A stretch of 45,333 bases of DNA from Deltaproteobacteria bacterium (GTDB taxonomy: Bacteria > Desulfobacterota > Syntrophia > Syntrophales > Smithellaceae), in contig DSAV01000102.1 of NCBI GenBank assembly GCA_011046295.1, positions 1 through 45,333 of the forward strand, in the 5' to 3' direction. This document shows, one piece after another, positions 6,100 through 15,267 of this stretch; the stretch's first letter is position 1, and each line of letters begins with the position of its first letter. A program made the translations under genes and the position numbers. The notes beneath the pieces were generated by a model. The model had not been told where the DNA came from. It did not search any database and was given only the letters and a program-made list of their open reading frames with translations.

Positions 6100-8430
6100 A
6101 TGCGTAAACCAGGTTCATATTCTGCCGGCGCGCAAAAAGATACTCTTTCCAGCGCGCCACAAGTAGAAGAGCTTCTGAAAAATTTAGAATTTCACAAATC
6201 AATTCAAAATATCAACAACCGCATAAACAGCGCGGAAAACATAAAAGAAATAATTGTAGACATTAAAGAAGAGATAAGAAAACTTTTTAATATCGACATC
6301 CTGACAATTTACGCCTTTGACAAAGCGAAAAAAGAACTTTATACCATCCGCCAGGAAGGAGATAATGTCCAGGATATTCGCTTGCTCGTAAATAACTCCT
6401 CAGTCGCCGGTTACGCAGCAAACAACAAGCGGACAATATTGATAAACGACGTCTATGACGAACGTGAGCTGAAAAGATTCAGCGATCAATTAAAATATGA
6501 CCGCACATCGGACAGACAAAGAGGAGTATTGACCGGCCAGGTTCTGGCGATTCCCATCATGTATGACCGTAATATCATGGGAGTGCTGGAAGTGATGACC
6601 CAAAAAGGTGGAGATAAAATAGAAGACTACCGCCAGATTTTTCTTGACGAAATATGTAATGTGCTCGGAATTGCCTTTTACAATCAGGAAAAGTTCAGCA
6701 AGCAGCGCCCCCATTCCAAATTTGATTATTTGATCAGGCAGGGTCGCGTTACCCAGGCGCAAATCGATAAAGTCACGGAAGAAGCGCGTGAAAAAAAAGA
6801 ACCAATTGAAAATATCCTCATTAGTAAATACGAAATCAACAAAGAAGAAGTCGGCATGTGTCTGGCCGAATATCATAATTGCGAATTTATTACCTATAAC
6901 GATAAAATACCTATTCCCGGAGACCTGCTGAAAAATCTCAAAAGGCCTTATTTAAGGCGTGAAATATGGGTTCCGCTGGAAAGGATTGACGGAAAAATCA
7001 GAGTTCTTGTTGATGATCCGACAAATATTATCAAAAAAGATACCATCGAAAATCTCTTAAAGACCAAACAAATCAGATACGATGTTTCGTTTGCCGAAGA
7101 TATTTTGAGATACATCGACCGTTTTTTTGCGGCGCCTCAGGATAGCGCCTCCATAGATGAGATAATCGGGAAGCTGGACCAGGACGAAGAGGTTTACGAA
7201 GAAGAAGACGGCGAAGTCATCACCGAATCACATAGTGTCATCATGCAGTTGGTAAACAAACTCATTAATGAAGCTTATGCCCGCCGCGCATCCGACATAC
7301 ATATTGAGCCGAATACGGACACAAAAAATGTCGATGTCCGTTACCGCGTGGACGGAGAATGCTCGTTGTATCAAACTCTTCCCTACAGTTACCGCGCGGC
7401 AGTTGTTTCCCGCATAAAGATCATGTCCAACCTGGATATTACCGTTAAAAGATTGCCTCAGGATGGAAAAATCAAGTACCGGCGGGCGGGAAGCGAAGAG
7501 CTGGAATTGCGCGTTGCCACCATTCCAACCCAGGGAGGCGTGGAAGATATTGTCATACGTATCCTGGCCAAAGGAACAACCATGCCCCTGGATTCGATTG
7601 CCTTGTCTGAACGCAATTACAAGGAACTGTTCAAAATATTGGAACAACCATACGGAATGATTTTGTGCGTGGGGCCTACCGGCTCCGGAAAAACAACCAC
7701 CCTGCATGCCGGCCTCAAGCATATCAACACCCCGGGCCGCAAAATATGGACGGCGGAAGACCCGGTGGAAATAACCCAACATGGGCTGCGACAGGTTCAG
7801 GTGCAGCCGAAAATAGGCTTTGATTTTGCCGCAGCCATGCGTTCTTTTTTGCGCGCGGACCCGGATGTTATTATGGTTGGCGAAATGCGCGATTTTGAAA
7901 CAGCGAAAATCGGCGTGGAAGCATCGCTTACCGGCCATCTCGTTCTCAGCACACTGCACACAAACAGCGCGCCGGAAACCATTGTTCGTCTTTTGGATAT
8001 GGGCATTGATCCGTTAAATTTCGCCGACGCTTTGTTGGGCATCCTGGCACAAAGACTGGTGCGGACACTTTGCAAAAAATGCAAGGAAGCGTACAACCCA
8101 AGCAAAGAAGAATACGAGGAAATTGCCGAGATATACGGGAAAAAAGCCTTTGATAAGTTGAATATTCGTTATTCAAGCGATTTTAAGCTTTACAAACCTA
8201 AGGGCTGCGAAGCGTGCGGCAACACGGGATACATGGGCCGCATGGGTATCCATGAACTTCTTGTCGCCTCAGATAACATTAAAAGAATGATTCAAAGACA
8301 CGAAAATGCGGAAATTATTCGCGAAGCTGCTATTGAGGAAGGAATGACCACGCTTTTGCAAGATGGCCTGCAAAAAACCCTGCAAGGCCATACTGACGTA
8401 AAGCAGGTAAGACGGGTTTGCATAAAATAA
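6100..8430 (+). CDS. pilB: GAF-MshEN-PilB/GspE type secretion or pilus assembly ATPase
   Basis: A 776-residue ATPase of the type II secretion/type IV pilus assembly family, which powers polymerisation of pilin-like subunits at the inner membrane. It starts with a GAF domain (about residues 40-200), an unusual addition. An MshEN-type N domain follows (about 205-345); some members of that family bind cyclic di-GMP. The motor domain spans about 385-775: Walker A GPTGSGKTTT near residue 524, Asp box AEDPVE, Walker B PDVIMVGEMRD, His box LSTLHTNSA, and a zinc tetracysteine (CKKC near 657, CEAC near 702). The ribosome site CGGAG precedes the ATG. The platform protein gene pilC lies apart at 13177-14385. 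Whether it drives pili or secretion cannot be told here. Confidence 0.9.
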   Translation: MRKPGSYSAGAQKDTLSSAPQVEELLKNLEFHKSIQNINNRINSAENIKEIIVDIKEEIRKLFNIDILTIYAFDKAKKELYTIRQEGDNVQDIRLLVNNSSVAGYAANNKRTILINDVYDERELKRFSDQLKYDRTSDRQRGVLTGQVLAIPIMYDRNIMGVLEVMTQKGGDKIEDYRQIFLDEICNVLGIAFYNQEKFSKQRPHSKFDYLIRQGRVTQAQIDKVTEEAREKKEPIENILISKYEINKEEVGMCLAEYHNCEFITYNDKIPIPGDLLKNLKRPYLRREIWVPLERIDGKIRVLVDDPTNIIKKDTIENLLKTKQIRYDVSFAEDILRYIDRFFAAPQDSASIDEIIGKLDQDEEVYEEEDGEVITESHSVIMQLVNKLINEAYARRASDIHIEPNTDTKNVDVRYRVDGECSLYQTLPYSYRAAVVSRIKIMSNLDITVKRLPQDGKIKYRRAGSEELELRVATIPTQGGVEDIVIRILAKGTTMPLDSIALSERNYKELFKILEQPYGMILCVGPTGSGKTTTLHAGLKHINTPGRKIWTAEDPVEITQHGLRQVQVQPKIGFDFAAAMRSFLRADPDVIMVGEMRDFETAKIGVEASLTGHLVLSTLHTNSAPETIVRLLDMGIDPLNFADALLGILAQRLVRTLCKKCKEAYNPSKEEYEEIAEIYGKKAFDKLNIRYSSDFKLYKPKGCEACGNTGYMGRMGIHELLVASDNIKRMIQRHENAEIIREAAIEEGMTTLLQDGLQKTLQGHTDVKQVRRVCIK

Positions 8431-8512
8431 AAGGGCATATAAAAGTATTACGTCCAAATACGCAGATATTTTCACTGCCCGGCATTTTACTTAAAACATT
8501 TGTTCGGCATCA

Positions 8513-9049
8513 CTAAAAATAATCTGCCGAGAAGACGAAAATCTTTGTTTCTTTTTCCTTCCAGGCATCCGGCGGAAGCCCTGCCTTGTAACAAGTTTCC
8601 CGTAAAAATGTTTCTCTATCCCATCCTTGTTCTATCGCTACCTGGGGCAACAATAATCCGGAGTTATAACCTCGCATAAGATATAAGCCGTGAATGCCTA
8701 CTTTAATCGCATCAATCTCTTCAATTTGTTTCAGCGGACTTAAAACAGAAATCTCAACCGTCAAATCAGGAAGTTCTTCCGGCTTCAGCGAGGGAAATCT
8801 CGGATCATGAAACGCCGCCGCCACAGCCATTTCCTGCACAGTCTCCCAAAGCGGCTTAACCGCCTTTATGTATCCGATGCACCCGCGTAAATGGCCGCTC
8901 TTTTTTATGGTAACAAAAGCGCCGCTCTTTTTATTAAGCGCCTTGGATTCCACGGTTAATTTAGGCATTTCCTTGCTGTTAACCTTGGCGGCAATTGTTT
9001 TTTTTACGATATCCAAAAGGAAGTCTTTTTCTTTCTGAGTCAATTCCAT
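8513..9049 (-). CDS. amrA: AmmeMemoRadiSam system protein A (AMMECR1 family)
   Basis: A 178-residue AMMECR1-domain protein with the family signature LRGCIGYI at about residues 55-62, followed by FHDPRFPSL and DLTVEISVLSP, all diagnostic. Full length for the bacterial family. The biochemical role of the family is not well settled; its genes co-occur with a MEMO1-like protein (B) and a radical SAM protein. Here B lies 178 bases upstream on the same strand (9228-10055), while no radical SAM partner is present in the window. No strong ribosome site is visible before its ATG. Confidence 0.9.
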   Translation of the reverse strand: MELTQKEKDFLLDIVKKTIAAKVNSKEMPKLTVESKALNKKSGAFVTIKKSGHLRGCIGYIKAVKPLWETVQEMAVAAAFHDPRFPSLKPEELPDLTVEISVLSPLKQIEEIDAIKVGIHGLYLMRGYNSGLLLPQVAIEQGWDRETFLRETCYKAGLPPDAWKEKETKIFVFSADYF

Positions 9050-9227
9050 GTTGTCATCATCTTAAATATTTTTTTAGTGTAAAATAATTTGTTATTTATA
9101 TTAAAAAATTATCCTTAAAACAAACACGTGAACAATGCTTAATATTTAGCGGATATTATTATAACCTGAGAACTTCAAGATTAGGAAACGCGCAAATAAA
9201 AATATACACCGCCCTTCACAACATATT

Positions 9228-10055
9228 TTACAGATAATAAACAGCTGCCGCGTACCCGACAACAGAGCTTTTATCACCGCTTACATCCCCGGAATCAGCA
9301 TATTTTAATACATGTGATTTTGTCGCCCCCATCTTTTGCGCTACCATTATCGCTGTCGCCATAGGGCCTCCTCCACAGGCCTCGACCGAATTATCATTCA
9401 AACTTCTGAGCAAACCATTGGCATCGGCTTTTTCCAGGTATTTAACGGCATGATTATCTAGCCTTGCTGCTTTTCGATAATCGTGAAAATGAGATAAATC
9501 AGAACTTCCCACAATCAGAATTTTCTTTCCACGCGCGGCTTGCTTAATTGCTTCAGCAAGTTCGCGGCAGATAGTTTCGTTTTGCTCACCCATTACCAAT
9601 GGGACAAAGGAAAAATCACCCAACGCAAACTGCAAAAAGGGTAGTTGAATTTCAATGGAATGCTCCTGCAGGTGCGCGGCGGGCACATCCCGTATGGAAT
9701 CGTTCAAAGACATAATTTTATGGCAAAACTGCTCATCGACAGGAACAATACCCAAAGGAGTTTCATAACCGCCCGAGGGATAAACGGAAACACCGGGAAA
9801 AGCAACCCGGTGACTCGGACCGACGATAATTACAGTGTCATACTCCTTGCTGCTGACAAGTTTATAGGCATGCGCCGCGACTTGCCCCGAATACATATAG
9901 CCGGCATGCGGCGCGACGATACCTTTGATTTCTCCGTTCAATGGAAAATCTGCCACTGAATTAAAATATTTTTCAATATCTTTTCGTAAAGCATCCGGCT
10001 GCCCCGGATACCAGGAGCCCGCTATAACCGCTTTTCTTACTGCCTGTATCTCCAT
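9228..10055 (-). CDS. amrB: AmmeMemoRadiSam system protein B (MEMO1 family)
   Basis: A 275-residue MEMO1-like protein related to class III extradiol dioxygenases. Near the start it has AGSWYPG, then VAPHAGYMYSG with the first conserved His, IIVGPSH with the second, and HSIEIQLPFLQ with the third; these are the metal-site residues of the dioxygenase fold. It ends with SGDVSGD and VVGYAAAVYY, also typical. GGGTGAT precedes the ATG. It starts only 15 bases after the CysK-CysS fusion gene, which suggests a shared transcript. The substrate is unknown. Confidence 0.92.
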   Translation of the reverse strand: MEIQAVRKAVIAGSWYPGQPDALRKDIEKYFNSVADFPLNGEIKGIVAPHAGYMYSGQVAAHAYKLVSSKEYDTVIIVGPSHRVAFPGVSVYPSGGYETPLGIVPVDEQFCHKIMSLNDSIRDVPAAHLQEHSIEIQLPFLQFALGDFSFVPLVMGEQNETICRELAEAIKQAARGKKILIVGSSDLSHFHDYRKAARLDNHAVKYLEKADANGLLRSLNDNSVEACGGGPMATAIMVAQKMGATKSHVLKYADSGDVSGDKSSVVGYAAAVYYL

Positions 10056-10070
10056 GCCAGATCACCCTTT

Positions 10071-12395
10071 TTACCTAAAACGCCAGATTACCCCCTGGGG
10101 TGTATCCAAAACATCAACTCCCAGACTCAGAAGTTCGTGACGCAGTTTATCCGCTTCCGGCCAATTATGCCGGCTTCTTGCTTCACTTCTTTTTGCGATA
10201 AGTTCCTTTATTTTTCTGACTTCAGCGCTGGCTGCCTTTGTTTTAAAATCCATAACTCCCAAGACTTCATTGATATTTTCTAATATTTTAAGTGCCTTTT
10301 TTGCGTCTGCTTTGCCTAGCAACCCTTTTGCCAGCAGATTATTAATCTTCCCCATAAATTCGAAAATAGCAGCCAGAGCTCCGGCAATGTTTAAATCGTC
10401 GTCCATGGCCACTTCGAATCCGATTTTCAAATCGTATATCCACTGGTTAATTTCGGCAAACTCGTCTTTGCCGCTATCCACGGAGATCAGCCGGTAAATA
10501 AAAGTATTAATTTTTTTAACGGTGTTTTTCGCCGCCGCTAATGCCTCTTGTGAAAAACTAATTGGTTTACGGTAATTGACCCCCAGCAGGAAAAATCTGA
10601 TATCTGGACCACGATAGCCATTTTGCCTTAACTTGCTCAACACAACAGTATTGTCCAATGAACGCGACATTTTTTTGCCGTTAATCAATACCATCTCGGC
10701 ATTGATCCAGTAATTTGCGCCGCTGTTGCCCGTAAAAGCCTTATTAATAGCCAGAATATTTTCTCCGTGCGGAAAAGTCTCGTCAACTCCGCCTATGTTA
10801 ATATCATAAATCGGCCCCAAATATTTCTGTGTAACGGACACGCATCCCAAATGCCAGGAAGGCCTCACGCTGCCCCAGCGCGTGTTATAATATATGCCTC
10901 TTTTCAGTTCGTTTAGGTTTGACCTCTTCAACAAGGCAAAGTCGGCAGGACTGTCTTTGTCATAATCATCAAGGTCAATGGATTTTCCCTGCCTCGTTTT
11001 CGACAAATCTATATTGGAAAGAGTTCCATAATCCGGAAGCTTGGAAATATCGTAATAAACAGAGCGCAGCTTTTCATAAGCGAAATTTTTTTCGGCCAGC
11101 CTGTCGACAATTTTGAGCATTTCATCGATATTTTTCGATGCTTTAACATAAGTATTTTCCTCGCGTATATTCAAAAAAGCCACGTCTTCCAGAAACATCC
11201 GCTCATACTTATCGGAATAAGCCGTTAAGTTCATCGAAGCATTATCCGAACCCTTGATTGATTTATCCGTAATGTCGACTATGTCCACAACGTGTTTTAC
11301 CACAAAACCTTTGTATGCCAGATAGCGGCAAATCATGTCCGCCACGATAAAACGCCGGTAATTTCCGAGGTGAGGCTCATCATAAACGGTTGGGCCGCAG
11401 GTGTGCACCGTTATCTCCCCCGGCTTAACCGGCTTAAATATTGTTTTTTGACGACTAGTAATATTATAAAGGGAAAAAGAAGGAAGCTCTTCTTTAAAAG
11501 CAAAGAGCTCAGTGGTCAAATACCTTTCTCCGCTGTCAGGAAAGATGACCACTATGACTCCTTCTTGCATTTTTCTTGCTTCCTGCGCGGCAACAAACAT
11601 GGCCGCACCGGAACTCATACCCCCCAATATTCCTTCTTCACGCGCAAGCCTGCGGGCCATTTCAAATGCGTCTTCGTCCAGAATATTGACTTTTTCATCA
11701 AGCAAAGTTTTATCAAATATCCCCGGGCGATAAGATTCCTTCATATTTTTCAGCCCCTGAATCTTATGCTTTAAATAAGGTTCAACGCCGATGATTCTGA
11801 TGCCGGGGTTTAATTCTTTCAAGCGCTTGGACAGCCCCATGGCCGTCCCCGTTGTGCCCAGAGTTGCAACCACCGCGGTAACTTTACTTTTAGTTTGCTG
11901 CCATATTTCCTGGGCGGTACCGTGATAGTGAGCAGCGATATTATCCGTGTTATTGAACTGGTCAGTACCGAAGTATTTCTCCGGATTTTCACGCAATAAC
12001 TTATAAACATATTCAATAGAGCCGTCCGTACCAAGATTAGCGGGCGTAAAATGAAGCTCGGCGCCCATGGCCTTGAGAATTTTTTTTCTTTCTTCGCTGG
12101 CAGACTCCGGCATGGCCAGACTCAACCTGTATCCTTTGGCCGCGGCAATCATCGCCAGGCCTATCCCCGTATTTCCGCTGGTCGCTTCCAGAATAATTTT
12201 ATCAGGCGTGAGGTCCCCTCTTTCCTCCGCGCCTTTAATCATAAAAAGAGCCGTGCGGTCCTTAATTGAGCCTCCGGGATTCGCGCTCTCTAATTTGGCA
12301 AATATTTTTACTTTTTTATTGGGATTAAGTCTTCTGATTTCCACCAGCGGCGTGTTGCCGATGCCTTCAATGATATTTCCTAATAATTTTCGCAT
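10071..12395 (-). CDS. cysK-cysS: Cysteine synthase-cysteinyl-tRNA synthetase fusion
   Basis: A 774-residue protein joining two enzymes. Residues 1-310 are a PLP-dependent O-acetylserine sulfhydrylase: GNTPLVEI, the PLP lysine in GGSIKDRT, the substrate loop EATSGNTGIG and the phosphate-binding GTTGTAMG. Residues 325-774 are a complete class I CysRS: CGPTVYDEPHLGNYR (HIGH-type motif), SWHLGC, KMSRS, a DALR-type helical domain, and the C-terminal PEADKLRHELLSLGV. One enzyme makes cysteine and the other charges it to tRNA. The residue after HGEN is Ile where E. coli-type CysRS has a zinc-ligand Glu. The ATG at 12395 fits the CysK family start better than an upstream TTG at 12419. It probably follows the DUF1178 gene on one transcript. 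Confidence 0.92.
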   Translation of the reverse strand: MRKLLGNIIEGIGNTPLVEIRRLNPNKKVKIFAKLESANPGGSIKDRTALFMIKGAEERGDLTPDKIILEATSGNTGIGLAMIAAAKGYRLSLAMPESASEERKKILKAMGAELHFTPANLGTDGSIEYVYKLLRENPEKYFGTDQFNNTDNIAAHYHGTAQEIWQQTKSKVTAVVATLGTTGTAMGLSKRLKELNPGIRIIGVEPYLKHKIQGLKNMKESYRPGIFDKTLLDEKVNILDEDAFEMARRLAREEGILGGMSSGAAMFVAAQEARKMQEGVIVVIFPDSGERYLTTELFAFKEELPSFSLYNITSRQKTIFKPVKPGEITVHTCGPTVYDEPHLGNYRRFIVADMICRYLAYKGFVVKHVVDIVDITDKSIKGSDNASMNLTAYSDKYERMFLEDVAFLNIREENTYVKASKNIDEMLKIVDRLAEKNFAYEKLRSVYYDISKLPDYGTLSNIDLSKTRQGKSIDLDDYDKDSPADFALLKRSNLNELKRGIYYNTRWGSVRPSWHLGCVSVTQKYLGPIYDINIGGVDETFPHGENILAINKAFTGNSGANYWINAEMVLINGKKMSRSLDNTVVLSKLRQNGYRGPDIRFFLLGVNYRKPISFSQEALAAAKNTVKKINTFIYRLISVDSGKDEFAEINQWIYDLKIGFEVAMDDDLNIAGALAAIFEFMGKINNLLAKGLLGKADAKKALKILENINEVLGVMDFKTKAASAEVRKIKELIAKRSEARSRHNWPEADKLRHELLSLGVDVLDTPQGVIWRFR

Positions 12396-12470
12396 AAACT
12401 TGTAACTGAATCCGTACAATATTTTTAATCAGGTATACGCGCATGAAAACCAGGTAATGAAAAATATGGG

Positions 12471-12887
12471 TTAACTATCCATTTTAAACGCCGGAATTTT
12501 GATAAAATGGACGCCTTCTTCCTTTAAGTTTTCTTCCTCCTGGGCAGTTGTTGTGCCTTTTATATTGCGCTTTTCTTCCTCCCCGGAATGAATCTTTAAC
12601 GCAACTTCGGCAAATTTATTACCCACGTCTTCAAAATTTTTATCTACATACTGGTGCAGTACCTGCAAGGCTTTAAGAGGAGAAATTTCTTTTTCCTGAA
12701 GCTTGCCTGCCGCGCGCGAATCCTTTCCCATGATAGTGATAGAAGAAGGAACTATATCTATATTCGAGCTGTTGCAAACCGGGCATGAAATAAGCTTTTG
12801 CGAATTTTGCGAATTCCATGCCTGCCGGTCTTTAAACCATCCTTCAAATTTATGGTTTTTTTCGCATTTTAAATCGTAGATAATCAC
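12471..12887 (-). CDS. DUF1178 zinc-ribbon-like protein
   Basis: A 138-residue protein starting VIIYDLKCEKNHKFEGWF, the standard opening of DUF1178 proteins. It has CxxxH near residue 8 and CPVC further on, which could bind zinc. The GTG at 12887 is chosen because AGGAG lies 10 bases upstream and the family begins exactly there; a longer reading from 12914 would put the ribosome site inside the coding region. The function of the family is unknown. The gene precedes the CysK-CysS fusion on the same strand with a gap of 75 bases. Confidence 0.82.
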   Translation of the reverse strand: MIIYDLKCEKNHKFEGWFKDRQAWNSQNSQKLISCPVCNSSNIDIVPSSITIMGKDSRAAGKLQEKEISPLKALQVLHQYVDKNFEDVGNKFAEVALKIHSGEEEKRNIKGTTTAQEEENLKEEGVHFIKIPAFKMDS

Positions 12888-13065
12888 TTTATTGATACTC
12901 CTGAAAATTAACACACTTTAAGCTTAACACTTTGCCACCTAAAATACAATTTGCTATATTAAAAAGAAAATGTGCAAGTCGCTTGGATAATTTTCACAAA
13001 CATTAACACTCAGCAAATAAAAAAGTGGACAATTGAAAATAAATCTTATATCTTGCCTGCCGTGT

Positions 13066-13142
13066 CGGGATGTGGCCCAGCCTGGTAGGGCACTGCGTTC
13101 GGGACGCAGGAGTCGCGCGTTCAAATCGCGCCATCCCGACCA
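13066..13142 (+). tRNA. tRNA-Pro, anticodon CGG
   Basis: A 77-base cloverleaf. The acceptor stem is CGGGATG/CATCCCG, the anticodon stem-loop is CTGCG-TTCGGGA-CGCAG with anticodon CGG, and the T arm is CGCG-TTCAAAT-CGCG. The discriminator A is followed by an encoded CCA at 13140-13142. It lies between the divergent minus-strand groups and is itself on the plus strand. A possible weak promoter (TGGACA ... TATATC) lies about 20-40 bases upstream. Confidence 0.96.
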
Positions 13143-13176
13143 TTTCTACGCCATTATCAGCAACATCTCGTTTATT

Positions 13177-14385
13177 TCAGCCGACGACAGACGCCATTCT
13201 GAAGATGGGCAGGTACATGGCAATAATCATACTCCCAACAAGTCCGCCCAAAAAAACAATCATCAAAGGCTCCATAAGCGTCGTCATGGCGCTTACCGTG
13301 GCATCCACCTCGTCATCATAAAAATCAGCTATTTTGCTGAGCATGGCATCAAGCGCGCCCGTCGCCTCTCCCACGGCAATCATTTGCACGACCATGGGAG
13401 GAAATATGGTTGATTGTTCCAACGGCTCCGCGATGGATTGACCTTCACTGATACTCCGGCGTGTTTTCATCAGCGCATCTTCAACAACAACATTGCCGGA
13501 GGTTTTACTGACTATATTTAACCCTTCGAGTATCGGCACGCCGGAAGAGAGCATGGTAGAAAGCGTACGGGAAAATTTCGCCACCGCGACCTTCCTGAGC
13601 AGGTCTCCAAAAAGCGGAAGCTTCAACAACAGGGAATCCATCATCCAACGCCCCTTTTCTGTTTTATAGAACCTGTTGAAAGCAATGTATATCAAAAACA
13701 TAATGGCCAAAATAAACCACCAATAGCTTTGAGCGAAGTTGCTGGCCGCTATTAACACTAATGTGGGGCCGGGCAATTCGCTACCCAAGCCCTTGAACAT
13801 GTTCTCAAACACGGGAATTACTTTGATAAGCAATACGGCAACCACGCCAAGAGAAATGACCAGAACGGCCACCGGATACACCATGGCGCCCTTTACCTTG
13901 CTTTTGAGCTTCATGGCTTTTTCCATATAGCTGGATAAACGCTCCAAAACCACGTCCAAAACGCCCCCCGCTTCACCGGCGGCGATCAGGTTAACGAACA
14001 GCTCATCAAATACCTTGGGATATTTCTTCAACGCATCGGTTAAACTGGTGCCACCTTCTATATCTTCCTTCAATGCATGAATAATTTTGGCAAAAGTTTT
14101 ATTGCTTTCCTGCTGCGACAGCAGGTCCAAGCACTGAATAAGCGGAAGCCCCGCATTTATCATCGTGGAAAAAATACGGCAAAAAACAACAACATTTTTT
14201 TCTTTTACTCCAGGCGCCAAAAAAGGCAGATACTCTTCAATATCTTTGGGCTTCTTTTTGATTTCAATTGATTTAAATCCTTGACGGCGCAAAAGGCCAC
14301 GCAAGGCGAGTTCATCGGTCGCCTCCATTTCTCCTTTTTTTGTCTCGTTTTTTCTTGTTGTTCCTTCCCAGATATAAACCGGCAT
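13177..14385 (-). CDS. pilC: Type IV pilus/type II secretion platform protein PilC/GspF
   Basis: A 402-residue inner-membrane platform protein. Two copies of the T2SSF domain are visible, at about residues 68-190 (FSTMINAGLPLIQCLDLL) and 272-395 (LSTMLSSGVPILEGLNIV), each with a G-E-x-x-G core (AAGEAGGVLD and AVGEATGALD). Membrane helices lie at about 168-190, 220-240 and 370-395. The N-terminal part (VYIWEGTTRKNE, then RRQGFKSIEIKK) matches the family's small starting domain. AAAGGA precedes the ATG. PilC couples the cytosolic ATPase to the growing pilus; the PilB-like ATPase at 6100-8430 is its probable partner although the genes lie apart and on opposite strands. Confidence 0.95.
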   Translation of the reverse strand: MPVYIWEGTTRKNETKKGEMEATDELALRGLLRRQGFKSIEIKKKPKDIEEYLPFLAPGVKEKNVVVFCRIFSTMINAGLPLIQCLDLLSQQESNKTFAKIIHALKEDIEGGTSLTDALKKYPKVFDELFVNLIAAGEAGGVLDVVLERLSSYMEKAMKLKSKVKGAMVYPVAVLVISLGVVAVLLIKVIPVFENMFKGLGSELPGPTLVLIAASNFAQSYWWFILAIMFLIYIAFNRFYKTEKGRWMMDSLLLKLPLFGDLLRKVAVAKFSRTLSTMLSSGVPILEGLNIVSKTSGNVVVEDALMKTRRSISEGQSIAEPLEQSTIFPPMVVQMIAVGEATGALDAMLSKIADFYDDEVDATVSAMTTLMEPLMIVFLGGLVGSMIIAMYLPIFRMASVVG

Positions 14386-14492
14386 TTTTTATATCCTTTC
14401 TTTTATTGCGACATCAAAAGTTTTTTTATTATAAGACATCTTTAATCTAAACTCAACAGGTTAAAAACTGGGTTTTAATTACTCATAATTTT

Positions 14493-15233
14493 TCATCCCG
14501 TCCTTCCCTGCTGGCAAAATATTTCATACTGAATGATTCCGGCAGCGACGGCAACATTAAAAGAATCAAATTGTCCCGTTATGGGAATCGTCACCAGAAA
14601 GTCGCATTTTTTTCTTAAAAGCGGCCTGATTCCTTTTGCCTCGCCGCCAAGTATAAGAGCCACGTGACATCGAAAATCCAGGCTTCTTAAATTTTCTCCA
14701 CCCCGCGCTTGGGCGCCGAACACCCAAAAACCCCTGCTTTTGAGGAAATCAATTACCTGAGATAAATTGGTTATTCTGCATACGGGTAATTGATTTGCGC
14801 TTCCCGCGGAAGCCTTAATAACGGCAGAGGTCACAGCAGCGGCTCTGTCCTTGGGAATAATCAGGCCATTGGCGCCGAAACAATAAGCGCTGCGGATAAT
14901 CGCTCCCAGGTTTTGTGGATCCATAACGCTGTCCAGGATGATAATAAGATTAAATTCCGATTGTTCACCGCGATTGTTAATTAATACGTCTATATCTTTA
15001 TAAAGATAGGAGTCATAAATACCGACAACGCCCTGATGATTACTATTGCCCGCAATTTTGTCCAATTCTGACCGCTGGCGTATTGAAATTGCGATTTCCT
15101 TTTGCCGGGCAATCTCAACTATTTCTTTTATTGCCGTGCCGCCTCTACCCGGTGCGACATAAATCTTTTTCAACCCAATATTTCCGTTTTCCAGAAAAAC
15201 CTTGACGGGATTAATGCCGTAAATTTTATCCAT
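14493..15233 (-). CDS. rlmB: 23S rRNA 2'-O-ribose methyltransferase, TrmH/SpoU family (RlmB-like)
   Basis: A 246-residue SPOUT-class methyltransferase. The N-terminal part (residues 1-80) resembles the substrate-binding L30e-like domain (IYGINPVKVFLENG). The catalytic knot has motif 1 DPQNLGAIIRSAYCFGANG, motif 2 ALILGGEAKGI and motif 3 FNVAVAAGI, the last with Phe where most family members have Leu (SLNV). The likely substrate is a guanosine in 23S rRNA, but related enzymes modify tRNA, so specificity is inferred. It follows pyrF by 34 bases and is the last clear gene of the rfaE1-to-rlmB run. Confidence 0.9.
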   Translation of the reverse strand: MDKIYGINPVKVFLENGNIGLKKIYVAPGRGGTAIKEIVEIARQKEIAISIRQRSELDKIAGNSNHQGVVGIYDSYLYKDIDVLINNRGEQSEFNLIIILDSVMDPQNLGAIIRSAYCFGANGLIIPKDRAAAVTSAVIKASAGSANQLPVCRITNLSQVIDFLKSRGFWVFGAQARGGENLRSLDFRCHVALILGGEAKGIRPLLRKKCDFLVTIPITGQFDSFNVAVAAGIIQYEIFCQQGRTG

Positions 15234-15267
15234 AACCTGCTTTTCCCCCGTTAGCGTCTACGGATAT

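Noticed and set aside
7228..7959. 243-codon open frame on the minus strand inside the PilB-like gene
   Set aside because: The plus strand encodes intact ATPase motifs over the same bases; the antisense reading has no recognisable domain.
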